From contig NZ_CM020866.1 in assembly GCF_009866525.1 (NCBI RefSeq), positions 156,586 to 194,470 of the forward strand: 37,885 bases of DNA, given 5' to 3'. Positions 27,202 through 37,586 of the stretch are shown here, one piece after another (within the stretch, counting starts at the first letter, position 1; the number at the start of each line of letters is the position of its first letter). Both the position numbers and the translations under genes were made by a program. The notes beneath the pieces are model-generated. The model had not been told where the DNA came from and did not search any database. It saw only the letters and a program-made list of their open reading frames with translations. The stretch comes from Spiroplasma poulsonii (lineage in GTDB: Bacteria; Bacillota_I; Bacilli_A; Mycoplasmatales; Mycoplasmataceae).

Positions 27202-28614
27202 ATGTCAAAGTTAAAACAAGAAAAACAAATTAAAGAAATTTCTAATTATAAATATGGTTTTAATGACGGAGATATTTCTTACTATAACACGGGGAAAGGT
27301 CTTAATGAAGATATTATTAATGAAATTTCAGATCATAAAAATGAACCAGCGTGAATGCGCGAATATCGCTTACAATCATATAGTAATTTCTTAAAAATTA
27401 ATAACCCAAGTTGGGGACCAAATTTAGAATTTATGAATTTTGATGATTATGTTTACTATATTAAACCAACTGATCACATTGCTACAAAATGAGAAGAAGT
27501 ACCAGAAAAAATTAAAAATACTTTTGATCGGTTGGGATTACCAGCAGCGGAACGAGATTATTTAGCAGGGATAAAAGCTCAATATGATAGTGAGCCGGTT
27601 TATGGTAGTATGTTAAAAGAAGTTGAAGAAAAAGGGGTTATCTTTTTAGATTGTGATACGGCGTTGCGTGAACATCCTGAGTTATTTAAGAAATACTTTG
27701 GGACATTAGTTCCAAATACAGATAATAAATATGCCGCTTTAAATAGTGCCGTGTGGTCAGGCGGTTCATTTATTTATGTTCCGAAAGGAGTTAAATTGGA
27801 AAAACCATTACAAGCTTATTTCCGAATTAATTACGAGAACAGTGGACAGTTCGAACGAACATTAATTATTGTTGAAGATGATGCTGAATTAAATTATATT
27901 GAAGGATGTACTGCGCCAATTTATTCTCGTGATTCTTTGCATGCCGCAATTGTTGAAATTTTTGTTGGGAAAAATGCTAAAATGCGTTATACAACAGTTC
28001 AAAATTGAAGTGACAATGTTTTAAACTTAGTAACAAAACGAAGCATTATTGAAGAAAATGGCCAAATGGAATGAATCGACGGTAATATTGGGTCAAAAAT
28101 TAATATGAAATATCCAAGTGTTATTTTGAAAGGAAACAATAGTAAAGGACAGTGTATTTCGATTGCTGTTGCAAAAGAAAATGTCATTCAAGATGCCGGT
28201 TCAAAAATGATTCATTTGGGGAAAAATACTTCTTCAAAAATTATTTCAAAATCAATGACCTTTAATGGTGGAACAGCAAATTATCGTGGTTTAGTTCACA
28301 TTGGACCAAAAGCTCAATATTCAAAAGCACGGGTTGAATGTGACACCTTAATTTTAGATGGGAAATCACATTCAGATACAATTCCACAAAATAAAGTTTA
28401 TAATAATGAATCACAAATTGAACATGAAGCTACTGTTAGTAAAGTTTCTGAAGAACAATTATTTTATTTACAAAGTCGCGGGTTATCGGAACAAGAAGCT
28501 TTAGAAATGATTATAATGGGGTTTTTAGAACCTTTTACAAGAGAATTACCAATGGAATATGCTGTTGAATTGAATCAATTAATTAAGATGGATATGGAAG
28601 GCAGTGTTGGTTAA
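27202..28614 (+). CDS. sufB: SufB scaffold protein (470 aa)
   Basis: Core scaffold on which the cluster forms. AAAGGAGGTG precedes the ATG. Typical SufB segments are seen in order: YKYGFNDGD near the N-terminus, [26 protein letters not shown] (Cys of the conserved EGC motif), RYTTVQNW (Trp as TGA), and near the end [20 protein letters not shown]. Full length for the family. Five genes in the order C, D, S, U, B, with almost no gaps, make a complete SUF system, needed among others by the radical SAM protein at 17,635. Confidence 0.95.
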
Positions 28615-28770
28615 TGGCCGTTGTTGATAAACAATAGATTCGACAAGAAAAGCTGCTGGCTCGGCAAAACATTGCTTTATCATTACGTCATCAAAAAGAG
28701 CAACAAATTTTTGATTGTTTTTTTAATAATAATATGATCCAAAATAGTAAAAATATTGCCCTTTATTATT
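28614..28770 (+). pseudogene. 5-formyltetrahydrofolate cyclo-ligase-like gene, 5' fragment
   Basis: ATG 28614 overlaps the last base of sufB. A TAG stop occurs after seven codons, but the frame then continues with IRQEKLLARQNIALSLRHQ and ends KNIALYY at the IS insertion. Arg-x-x-x-Leu-x-x-Arg near the start and an IALY strand are the opening of 5-formyl-THF cyclo-ligase (about 180 residues). Only some 50 codons remain; the rest was not found beyond the IS pair. The gene is therefore broken by a stop, an insertion and a deletion. Confidence 0.6.
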
Positions 28771-29706
28771 AGACTTCTTGCGATACCCTTTTTATTAAAA
28801 TATTATTATAAAATATAATTTATGAGGACATAAAAATATGAACAATAATAAATTTAATACTCTTAATGATAGAGAATGGTTAAGATTAACAGGAATAAAA
28901 AAATCCACTTTTAATAAAATGTTAGATATTTTAAAAGTTGCTGAAATAGAAAAATTTAAAAAAGGTGGTAAAACTAATAAATTATCATTAGAAAATAGAT
29001 TATTGATGACTTTATTATATTGACGAGAATATCAGACTTATTTTCATCTTGGTAAAAGTTTTGATATTAGTGAGGCTAATTGTTATCGTAATATTAAGTG
29101 AATTGAATATATTTTAATTAAAAACTCTGATTTTCAACAACTTGCTGGTAAAAAAGCACTAATAAATGATTATTTTAATGATAAAACTATTATTATTGAT
29201 GCTACCGAAACTCCAATCCAACGCCCAAAAAAAGACAAAAACAATCTTATTCTGGTAAAAAGAAAAAACACACGATCAAAACACAAGTAATTATCGAACA
29301 AGAAACCAAAAAAATTATTGCAACAAGTTTTTCGCTCGGAAAAAAACATGATTATGCTTTATTTAAAGAATCAAAAATCCCAATTTTAAAAAATACCAAA
29401 TTAATAGTTGATAGTGGTTATCAAGGAATACAAAAAAATCACAATAATGTTCTAATACCTACAAAGAAAACAAAGAAAAACCCTTTAAACAAAGAACAAA
29501 AGCAATATAATAGACTAGTTTCAAAAATGAGAATTATTATTGAAAATATTTTTGCTATTCTTAAAAAATTTAAAATTATTACAGAAAAATATCGTAATCG
29601 AAGAAAAAGATTTGGTTTAAGATTTAATTTAATTGCCTCAATTTATAATTTACAATTATTATATTTAACATAAAATATTTATTTAAAATTAAATAATTTA
29701 AATAAT
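28771..29706 (+). mobile_element. IS5-family element, copy B (936 bp, right end missing)
   Basis: Left end AGACTTCTTGCGATACC is intact and flanked by ATT (28768-28770). About 130 bp of the right end, including the terminal repeat, are absent: at 29,707 the inverted copy C begins directly. The transposase gene is complete, so copy B may supply enzyme but could not move as a unit. Confidence 0.9.
28838..29673 (+). CDS. IS5-family transposase, copy B (two frames joined by -1 frameshift)
   Basis: Same organisation as the transposase of copy D at 31,283, where it is described in full. Both frames are intact here; one difference is Tyr in place of Asp in the KWIEDIL helix (codon TAT). Confidence 0.88.
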
Positions 29707-30773
29707 AGACTTCTTGCATTACTTGTTAAAAAATTGCAAATATTTGTAAAAAAGATACTAATAGAAAAATATAATTTTAATTAATTATGTTTTTTATTTA
29801 AAAATTTAATATTTTTCCACAACGAAAAATTAATTTATTATTTAAATTATTTAATTTTAAATAAATATTTTATGTTAAATATAATAATTGTAAATTATAA
29901 ATTGAGGCAATTAAATTAAATCTTAAACCAAATCTTTTTCTTCGATTACGATATTTTTCTGTAATAATTTTAAATTTTTTAAGAATAGCAAAAATATTTT
30001 CAATAATAATTCTCATTTTTGAAACTAGTCTATTATATTGCTTTTGTTCTTTGTTTAAAGGGTTTTTCTTTGTTTTCTTTGTAGGTATTAGAACATTATT
30101 GTGATTTTTTTGTATTCCTTGATAACCACTATCAACTATTAATTTGGTATTTTTTAAAATTGGGATTTTTGATTCTTTAAATAAAGCATAATCATGTTTT
30201 TTTCCGAGCGAAAAACTTGTTGCAATAATTTTTTTGGTTTCTTGTTCGATAATTACTTGTGTTTTGATCGTGTGTTTTTTCTTTTTACCAGAATAAGATT
30301 GTTTTTGTCTTTTTTTGGGCGTTGGATTGGAGTTTCGGTAGCATCAATAATAATAGTTTTATCATTAAAATAATCATTTATTAGTGCTTTTTTACCAGCA
30401 AGTTGTTGAAAATCAGAGTTTTTAATTAAAATATCTTCAATTCACTTAATATTACGATAACAATTAGCCTCACTAATATCAAAACTTTTACCAAGATGAA
30501 AATAAGTCTGATATTCTCGTCAATATAATAAAGTCATCAATAATCTATTTTCTAATGATAATTTATTAGTTTTACCACCTTTTTTAAATTTTTCTATTTC
30601 AGCAACTTTTAAAATATCTAACATTTTATTAAAAGTGGATTTTTTTATTCCTGTTAATCTTAACCATTCTCTATCATTAAGAGTATTAAATTTATTATTG
30701 TTCATATTTTTATGTCCTCATAAATTATATTTTATAATAATATTTTAATAAAAAATGGTATCGCAAGAAGTCT
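29707..30773 (-). mobile_element. IS5-family element, copy C (1,067 bp)
   Basis: Full-length copy in minus orientation, with both 11-bp terminal repeats. Its outer side is flanked by ATT (30774-30776), which matches the ATT left of copy B, whereas its inner end joins the interior of copy B. So the B-C pair behaves as one insertion at a single ATT site. Confidence 0.92.
29870..30705 (-). CDS. IS5-family transposase, copy C
   Basis: Intact frames with the slippery A7-G site, as in copy D. Confidence 0.88.
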
Positions 30774-30808
30774 ATTTAATAAAAAATAAAAACTAATTTG
30801 AATTACAA

Positions 30809-30979
30809 CTAAAAAACAATTGCCAAGGTTTTTTTAACTTTTATTTTTAAAACAGAAAGATTAGTAATATATGAAGCAAGATAAAGAACCGCAAAAAAAA
30901 CTAAGATTTTAACAATAAAAAGTAATAATGCTAAATCAAGATATTTAAACCCCAAAAGTGTAGAAATTAATTTGTCCAT
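30809..30979 (-). CDS. Small membrane protein (56 aa)
   Basis: ATG 30979 begins a short protein with one long hydrophobic region (about residues 14-40) and a basic end. It uses no TGA. The ribosome binding site AAGG is weak. It lies between two IS pairs and may be an intact small gene or the N-terminal part of a longer one. No family recognised. Confidence 0.45.
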   Translation of the reverse strand: MDKLISTLLGFKYLDLALLLFIVKILVFFAVLYLASYITNLSVLKIKVKKTLAIVF

Positions 30980-31077
30980 TTTTATACCTTGTCTTTTTCA
31001 AATTCTTTCCGGCATTTTTTATTATTATATATATTTATTTACAAAAATGCAAAAAATTTTTTTAAAAAAATAAATGT

Positions 31078-31137
31078 TATAATTAAAATGCAGTTGATAA
31101 TTTAAAAAATTATTAACATTAAAAGGATTCAGGAGGT
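31078..31137 (+). promoter_or_regulatory. Promoter and ribosome binding site of the IS-split gene
   Basis: TGTTATAAT (31075-31083) is an extended -10 box; CAGGAGG (31131-31137) lies 11 bases before ATG 31149. Expression signals of the interrupted gene are therefore intact. Confidence 0.6.
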
Positions 31138-31214
31138 ATAAAAAATAAATGTTACCAGAAAAAATTGATATTTTTATTGACGAACATATTGATAAACCTT
31201 TATCAGAATATATT

Positions 31215-32281
31215 AGACTTCTTGCGATACCCTTTTTTATTAAAATATTATTATAAAATATAATTTATGAGGACATAAAAATATGAACAATAATAAATTT
31301 AATACTCTTAATGATAGAGAATGGTTAAGATTAACAGGAATAAAAAAATCCACTTTTAATAAAATGTTAGATATTTTAAAAGTTGCTGAAATAGAAAAAT
31401 TTAAAAAAGGTGGTAAAACTAATAAATTATCATTAGAAAATAGATTATTGATGACTTTATTATATTGACGAGAATATCAGACTTATTTTCATCTTGGTAA
31501 AAGTTTTGATATTAGTGAGGCTAATTGTTATCGTAATATTAAGTGAATTGAAGATATTTTAATTAAAAACTCTGATTTTCAACAACTCGCTGGTAAAAAA
31601 GCACTAATAAATGATTATTTTAATGATAAAACTATTATTATTGATGCTACCGAAACTCCATTCCAACGCCCAAAAAAAGACAAAAACAATCTTATTCTGG
31701 TAAAAAGAAAAAACACACGATCAAAACACAAGTAATTATCGAACAAGAAACCAAAAAAATTATTGCAACAAGTTTTTCGCTCGGAAAAAAACATGATTAT
31801 GCTTTATTTAAAGAATCAAAAATCCCAATTTTAAAAAATACCAAATTAATAGTTGATAGTGGTTATCAAGGAATACAAAAAAATCACAATAATGTTCTAA
31901 TACCTACAAAGAAAACAAAGAAAAACCCTTTAAACAAAGAACAAAAGCAATATAATAGACTAGTTTCAAAAATGAGAATTATTATTGAAAATATTTTTGC
32001 TATTCTTAAAAAATTTAAAATTATTACAGAAAAATATCGTAATCGAAGAAAAAGATTTGGTTTAAGATTTAATTTAATTGCCTCAATTTATAATTTACAA
32101 TTATTATATTTAACATAAAATATTTATTTAAAATTAAATAATTTAAATAATAAATTAATTTTTCGTTGTGGAAAAATATTAAATTTTTAAATAAAAAACA
32201 TAATTAATTAAAATTATATTTTTCTATTAGTATCTTTTTTACAAATATTTGCAATTTTTTAACAAGTAATGCAAGAAGTCT
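31215..32281 (+). mobile_element. IS5-family element, copy D (1,067 bp, complete)
   Basis: Ends AGACTTCTTGC and GCAAGAAGTCT are perfect 11-bp inverted repeats, with ATT on both sides (31212-31214, 32282-32284). The 3-bp ANT duplication and the two-frame transposase fit the ISL2-like branch of IS5. About 150 bp of AT-rich DNA lie between the transposase stop and the right end. Confidence 0.95.
31283..32118 (+). CDS. IS5-family DDE transposase made by -1 frameshifting (278 aa)
   Basis: The first frame (31283-31735) encodes 150 residues: an N-terminal helical DNA-binding part (NDREWLRLTGIKKSTFNKM) and the first catalytic Asp in IIIDATETP. The second frame carries SYSGKKKKHTIKTQVII, the second Asp in LIVDSGYQGI and the Glu in RIIIENIFAILKKF. 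They meet at A-AAA-AAA-G in codons CCA AAA AAA GAC, a classic slippery site for -1 frameshifting. The fused protein is of normal length for the family. This copy has Phe for Ile in the TPIQRP stretch. TGA is read as Trp in LLYWREYQTYF. Confidence 0.92.
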
Positions 32282-32428
32282 ATTAAAGAAAATCCACGGT
32301 TTATTTTAGAGTTTGTTAATAATTTAAACTGAGAAGAAAAATTTGAATTAATTTCTGATTATGTTGCAACAAACGAAGAAATTGAAAAAGCAATTAACAC
32401 ATTAAATAAATATATATTTTTATTTATT

Positions 32429-33495
32429 AGACTTCTTGCATTACTTGTTAAAAAATTGCAAATATTTGTAAAAAAGATACTAATAGAAAAATATAATTTT
32501 AATTAATTATGTTTTTTATTTAAAAATTTAATATTTTTCCACAACGAAAAATTAATTTATTATTTAAATTATTTAATTTTAAATAAATATTTTATGTTAA
32601 ATATAATAATTGTAAATTATAAATTGAGGCAATTAAATTAAATCTTAAACCAAATCTTTTTCTTCGATTACGATATTTTTCTGTAATAATTTTAAATTTT
32701 TTAAGAATAGCAAAAATATTTTCAATAATAATTCTCATTTTTGAAACTAGTCTATTATATTGCTTTTGTTCTTTGTTTAAAGGGTTTTTCTTTGTTTTCT
32801 TTGTAGGTATTAGAACATTATTGTGATTTTTTTGTATTCCTCGATAACCACTATCAACTATTAATTTGGTATTTTTTAAAATTGGGATTTTTGATTCTTT
32901 AAATAAAGCATAATCATGTTTTTTTCCGAGCGAAAAACTTGTTGCAATAATTTTTTTGGTTTCTTGTTCGATAATTACTTGTGTTTTGATCGTGTGTTTT
33001 TTCTTTTTACCAGAATAAGATTGTTTTTGTCTTTTTTTGGGCGTTGGATTGGAGTTTCGGTAGCATCAATAATAATAGTTTTATCATTAAAATAATCATT
33101 TATTAGTGCTTTTTTACCAGCAAGTTGTTGAAAATCAGAGTTTTTAATTAAAATATCTTCAATTCACTTAATATTACGATAACAATTAGCCTCACTAATA
33201 TCAAAACTTTTACCAAGATGAAAATAAGTCGGATATTCTCGTCAATATAATAAAGTCATCAATAATCTATTTTCTAATGATAATTTATTAGTTTTACCAC
33301 CTTTTTTAAATTTTTCTATTTCAGCAACTTTTAAAATATCTAACATTTTATTAAAAGTGGATTTTTTTATTCCTGTTAATCTTAACCATTCTCTATCATT
33401 AAGAGTATTAAATTTATTATTGTTCATATTTTTATGTCCTCATAAATTATATTTTATAATAATATTTTAATAAAAAAGGGTATCGCAAGAAGTCT
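32429..33495 (-). mobile_element. IS5-family element, copy E (1,067 bp, complete)
   Basis: Complete copy in minus orientation with both terminal repeats and ATT on each side (32426-32428, 33496-33498). It differs from copies C and D at only a few positions, so the burst of transposition is recent. Confidence 0.95.
32592..33427 (-). CDS. IS5-family transposase, copy E
   Basis: Both frames are intact, including the slippery site; a few substitutions relative to copy C (for example in the YQTYF and GYQGI regions). Otherwise as copy D. Confidence 0.88.
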
Positions 33496-33632
33496 ATTGA
33501 AGATGAAATTAAAGAACGTGTCATCCAAAATATTTCAGAAGAAGAATATTTACGCCATAAAGCAATTATCGAAATATATGAAAAAGCTAAAAATGAATTA
33601 GAATTGAGTAAAAAAGGAAATTCTAATTAATA

Positions 33633-33657
33633 AATAATACTAAATGTATTATTTTTT
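33633..33657 (+). terminator. Terminator of the IS-split gene
   Basis: AATAATAC pairs with GTATTATT across TAAAT and is followed by a T-run, two bases after the stop at 33630. Confidence 0.85.
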
Positions 33658-33928
33658 ATTTATTAATTTAAGATAATTACAACCGATTGCTTTTAAATTT
33701 TCTTCCAAATAACTAAATTGTATAATTAAAAATGAGAAAAAATCTCATTATAATGCACAATTATTTAGTTTTTATTTTAAGCAAATAAAAACTAAATTTA
33801 ATTAAATTAAGAAAAATAATTTAAAAATTAAAGAATAAAAGACATAATTTTAGATTTTTAAGTTAAAATAATACTAAGTGTATTTTACACAGATATAAAT
33901 GGTCAAACATACCAGAAAGGTTCTAAAT
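33658..33928. other. Intergenic region with a promoter-like box and stem-loops
   Basis: ATGAGA/TCTCAT forms a small hairpin right before TATAAT (33749-33754). A perfect 15-bp inverted repeat follows (33763-33777 with 33783-33797, starting ATTTAGTTTTTATTT). The gene at 33929 starts 130 bases later with GAAAGG as ribosome binding site, so a structured leader of over 150 bases is possible. No open frame of note. Confidence 0.5.
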
Positions 33929-34174
33929 ATGAAAAAAACTGAGAAAAGAAAATTAAAGTTATGACATAAAATTACAATCTGAGGAATATTAAATGCTTAT
34001 GCTTTAGCAATGTTAATTGCTGTTTTAGCATTACCACAAACACCTTGACATTGTCGTTTATTTGCATTTATTAATATCTTTGTTGTATTGTTAATCCAAG
34101 TGGTTTATTATACTCGTCTTTATGTTAAAAATAAAAAGAAATCTATCAAAAGTAAAACCGTTGAATTAAAATAA
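33929..34174 (+). CDS. Small two-segment membrane protein (81 aa)
   Basis: Three TGA Trp codons. A basic N-terminus (KKTEKRKLKLW) is followed by hydrophobic segments at about residues 18-37 and 46-62, and a very basic tail. AGAAAGG lies about ten bases before the ATG. Both ends face the cytoplasm by the positive-inside rule. No family recognised. Confidence 0.65.
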
Positions 34175-34185
34175 TTTTGCACCAT

Positions 34186-34217
34186 AAAAAAACACACTTA
34201 TAAAAGTGTGTTTTTTT
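34186..34217. terminator. Bidirectional terminator before tyrS end
   Basis: AAAAAACACACTT pairs with AAGTGTGTTTTTT around ATAA, between two converging genes. Confidence 0.9.
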
Positions 34218-34233
34218 AATTTTAAATACTCAA

Positions 34234-35484
34234 CTATTCACAAGAAATTAAATGATATTTTCGTTTTCCACGACGAACAATTAAGTATTTATTAAATAAA
34301 AATTTATCTTTTGTAACAGTCCATGTTTCTTCATTAATAACAATGCCATTCACGGTGATTGCTCCTTGTGTTAAAAACTCCCGCCCTTCTCGTTTTGATG
34401 AAACGATTTCTGCTTGAACTAATAAATCAAGAATTGATAAATCAAAAGTTGATAATGAAAAAAACGGTAAACTAGTTTGTAACTGATCCAACTGTTGATC
34501 TGATAACTGGTGCAAATTACCATTAAATAATGCTTCACTCACAATTTGTGCTGTTTTCAAACCGTCTGCTTGATGCACAAATAATGTTACTGCTTCAGCT
34601 AATTTTTTTTGTGCAATTCGCTTTGCTGGTTCTTTTTGGTGTTCTTTTTCAATTGCAATAATTTCTGCTTCTGTTAACATTGTCAAATAACGTAATAATT
34701 TCCCGGTTTCTTGATCATCTTGATTAAAGAAAAATTGGTAAAATTCATATGGTGATGTTTTTTTTGGATCTAACCAAACGGCTCCTGATTCTGTTTTTCC
34801 AAATTTTGTCCCATCAGCTTTTGTTAATAAGTTCATTGTTAAACCACAAGCTAAATTATCTTCGCCAATTTGTTTATGAATATAGTCTGTCCCTGAAGTA
34901 ATATTTCCTCATTGGTCACTTCCTCCGGTTTGAACAGCACAATCATAATTAACATATAATTGATAAAAATCATATGCTTGTAATAAAGTATAAGCAAACT
35001 CAGTATACGATAAACCAACTTCAATTCTTGTCGCGATATTTTCTTTTGCCAACAAATAACTAATATTAAAATCTTTTCCAACAGTTCGTAAAAAATCAAT
35101 TAAAGTCATTTTTTGTAATCAATCAGTATTATTAACCATTCGGACATTTTTTCCAATTAATTGTTGCATTTGTTTACTTATTGCTTGGACATTGTACATA
35201 ATTGTCTCATCATTTAATAATACACGTTCTGCTTTCTTACCACTTGGGTCACCAATCATTCCAGTTCCGCCACCAATAATTGCAATTGGTTGAAAACCAA
35301 ACATTTCAAACCGTTTTAATAACATGATTTGAATTAAATGCCCAACATGTAATGAATCACCTGTCGGATCAAAACCACAATAAACCCCTTTTTTTAAAGT
35401 TTGAGCTTTTAATAATTTTGTCTCATTAGTTACTTGTTTTAATAGACCTCGTCATTTTAATTCTTCTATAATATCTTTTACCAT
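34234..35484 (-). CDS. tyrS: Tyrosyl-tRNA synthetase (416 aa)
   Basis: Class I synthetase that charges tRNA-Tyr. The HIGH motif is HVGH (46-49) after YCGFDPTGDSL, the tyrosine site includes TGMIGDPSGK and QTGGSDQWGN (Trp as TGA), and KFGKT (227-231) is the KMSKS equivalent of the bacterial TyrRS type. A C-terminal S4 domain (about 345-416, with REFLTQGAITVNG) binds the tRNA. Length is normal. The start at 35484 is followed by MVKDIIEELKWRG, the standard beginning. Confidence 0.96.
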
Positions 35485-35504
35485 CTTTTATTTCCTCTAC
35501 TATT

Positions 35505-35529
35505 TAAAAAACTCTAAATTGTTAGAGTT
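35505..35529 (-). terminator. Terminator between the YtxH-like gene and tyrS
   Basis: On the minus strand AACTCTA and TAGAGTT pair around a six-base loop, followed by T. The stop of the upstream gene lies at its edge, so tyrS probably has its own promoter or partial read-through. Confidence 0.7.
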
Positions 35530-36034
35530 ATTCTTTATCGACTTTTGCGATTTTTTTAAGTTGATTAGGTTTTTCCTCTTCAATAATTTTTTCTGAAATT
35601 GACGCTGATGTTTTTTTCAGATCTTCTGTTACTTTAATTCCCGCATCAATAGCAGAAACTGTTATTTTAGCTAAGTCTTTCGCAACAGCACGAACATTTG
35701 GTGATTTTGCGGCAGCTTTAATTAATTTTACTGTCCCAACATCAATTTTCTTTAATGCTTTATAAGCCATTTCTTTTGTTGAAGCAGAATCTAAAATTTC
35801 TACCGCACCCTTAACATCTTTGATTCGTAATTCAATATCAGCTGCTACTTCGTCTGATTCAATTCCTTGTGATTTTTCTCACACAATTTCAATTTTATTA
35901 ACCATTTTTTTCAATTGTGGATTATATTTTTTAACTAAATTAATAAAATCTTGGCGTAATTCTGATCCTTTTTTAGGGGCAATAAGCATCCCCGCTACCA
36001 TAATTGCTAATGTTTTAACAAATTTAAAAGCCAT
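35528..36034 (-). CDS. YtxH-like protein (168 aa)
   Basis: A short hydrophobic N-terminus followed by APKKGSELRQDF, the Gly-Ser-Glu-Leu-Arg pattern of YtxH proteins (general stress-type, membrane-anchored, helical). Most of the rest is amphipathic helix with an acidic then basic tail. One TGA Trp codon, so it is a single gene from 36034 rather than from the internal ATG 35770. It starts two bases after the stop of the DUF948-like gene, and YtxG/YtxH-type pairs are common in Firmicutes. Confidence 0.7.
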
Positions 36035-36036
36035 AA

Positions 36037-36399
36037 TTATTCCTTCTCATCAGAATTAGCAAAATCTTTTAATTTATCAACAATTCGATAAGCAATATCT
36101 TTATTACGGGCAATAACTTTTACTCATGCTTTAACATTCCGTTTCGCAAAAGCTTCAAAAACATCAATATAATTTGAAACTTTAACAACTGTATCAACAG
36201 TCGAGTTTAACATTTCTGATTTATAAGTTAAGTCTTCAACAAAATAATCAAATTTCTTAGCAGCAATTGCAACTTTCCGTGCAGCAATAATTCCATAACA
36301 ACAAAATACAATTGCTAAAAATAATAAAACAATAATTAAAATTGTTTGTGAAATTAATAAATCGTCACTAGTTGCTAAGATATATATCATTTTTTCCAC
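36037..36399 (-). CDS. DUF948/YtxG-like membrane protein (120 aa)
   Basis: N-terminal hydrophobic helix (residues about 16-38) and then a long heptad-like helix (KFDYFVEDLTYKSEMLNST), as in DUF948 proteins. It ends in a basic tail with a TGA Trp. GGGTGG precedes the ATG. Coupled with the YtxH-like gene; both probably sit at the membrane. The family assignment is by shape and pairing. Confidence 0.6.
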
Positions 36400-36432
36400 C
36401 CTTTTTTCTAATCAAATAAATATTACTTTTAC

Positions 36433-36459
36433 ATTATAACTTATTTTATTTAATATCAA
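36433..36459 (-). promoter_or_regulatory. Promoter of the DUF948-YtxH-like pair
   Basis: On the minus strand TTGATA (36459-36454) and TATAAT (36438-36433) are separated by 15 bases, slightly short, about 35 bases before the ATG. Confidence 0.55.
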
Positions 36460-36470
36460 AATAAAAATCC

Positions 36471-37547
36471 TTATTTATTCTCATCTTTATCAAAATTTTT
36501 ACTTTCATTAATTTGGGTTTTAATTCGTTCTTTGCGTTTTTCCTCAGCTTCTCGCGTAGTTCGTTCTTCCATTTCTAACATCCGTGATAAATATGGATTG
36601 CGTTTAGTATAATAGTCATTAACATGTTTTGTTTCTGAATCGGAATCTTCTTTTCGCAAATCATGCAAGTTTTTATGATACTGTGCAATTGGTTTTGAAC
36701 GACGCAAAAATTGATTGTTTACATTACTTTCTTGTAAATTAAGTGATGTTTTAAATCTAACTGCTCCCGCTTTAGTTGAGTTCTGTTGAATTAAACGACG
36801 GCGTTGATCTAATGGCATATCCTCGGAAAAATTATCATCAATTTGATTGGCTTTTGCAATCGCTTGGCGAATTTGTTCATTAATTAGTTTTTGTTCTTCT
36901 ATTCCTTCAAACAATGCTGTTTGTTCATATTCATCAACTTGATGGCGTGGTTTTGGGTTACTAATTTTCTCTTTAATTTGTTCTAATTCTAACGTTAATT
37001 CATTTGTTCGCTCCCCAAAAATATTTTCCCCATTTTTACGTTGTTTAAATAAAAATGACACTGTTTGAGCTGCTTGTTCTGATAATTTATTGCGATTTTT
37101 TAAAGTTGATTTAATTTTGTTGCTATCTGTCAATGGATCATATTTTTTTAAAATATTGTTCAACATTAGCCTTTTCAGCATCTGAAATTTTTTCTTCCAC
37201 AACATAAATTTTTGCTAATTCAGCTTTTTCTCAACAATTTTTTGTTCAATAATTTCATTAATTGAATTTGAAGCAGCATTTTCGAGTTCATCATGTAAAT
37301 TATCTTCATAACTACTTATTGTGTGTTTAAATTCATTAGCTCCATCAAGTTTTTTCCCATACAAAGGTGAAATAACTTCTCCTATTGGATTTAAAGGAGG
37401 CTTTTTCTCAACCTGATGCTCAACACTAGTTGTTTCTGGTATTTCTTCTTGTTGTTGCTGTGCTTTTTGTTCACGTTTTAGATGAGGATAAGCATCATCA
37501 TGATTATAATAGGATTCGATTTTTTGGTTTTTATTTTCACTCATCAT
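36471..37547 (-). pseudogene. Charged coiled-coil protein gene with two compensating frameshifts (about 358 aa)
   Basis: The outer parts, 37547 to about 37225 and about 37150 to 36471, are in the same frame. Between them that frame has a stop (TAG 37217-37215), while the neighbouring frame encodes a natural-looking helix, AELAKIYVVEEKISDAEKAN. One base lost in the GAGAAAAAG run and one gained in a run of seven A would explain this. The product is polar, with Gln-rich and Glu/Lys/Arg-rich helices and no membrane segment or known domain. AAGGGGG precedes the ATG pair at 37547/37544. If the second part is made alone it would start at ATG 37205. It may be a cytoskeletal or scaffold-type protein, but that is a guess. 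Confidence 0.6.
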
Positions 37548-37586
37548 GAAAACCCCCTTTATTTACCTAATATTATAAAACATTTC

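Larger units (their letters stand above)
31149..33630 (+). pseudogene. Small helical protein gene split into three parts by two IS elements
   Basis: Three segments, 31149-31214, 32285-32428 and 33499-33630, join in one frame when each IS and one copy of its ATT duplication are removed. The result is a 113-residue acidic, helical protein with a TGA Trp in NNLNWEEKFEL, ending at TAA 33630 before a terminator. Each insertion alone is frame-neutral on removal, so the gene was intact before two recent events. No known family; the protein is hydrophilic and probably cytoplasmic. Confidence 0.85.

Noticed and set aside
27999-28187. Minus-strand frame inside sufB
   Set aside because: sufB is clear on the other strand.
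33700-33928. Possible T-box or other riboswitch in the leader of the gene at 33929
   Set aside because: Hairpins are present, but no T-box or known riboswitch core sequence is visible and the gene is not a synthetase or transporter of known type.
34851-35109. Two overlapping minus-strand frames in the tyrS region
   Set aside because: One is part of tyrS, the other is a shadow in a different frame.
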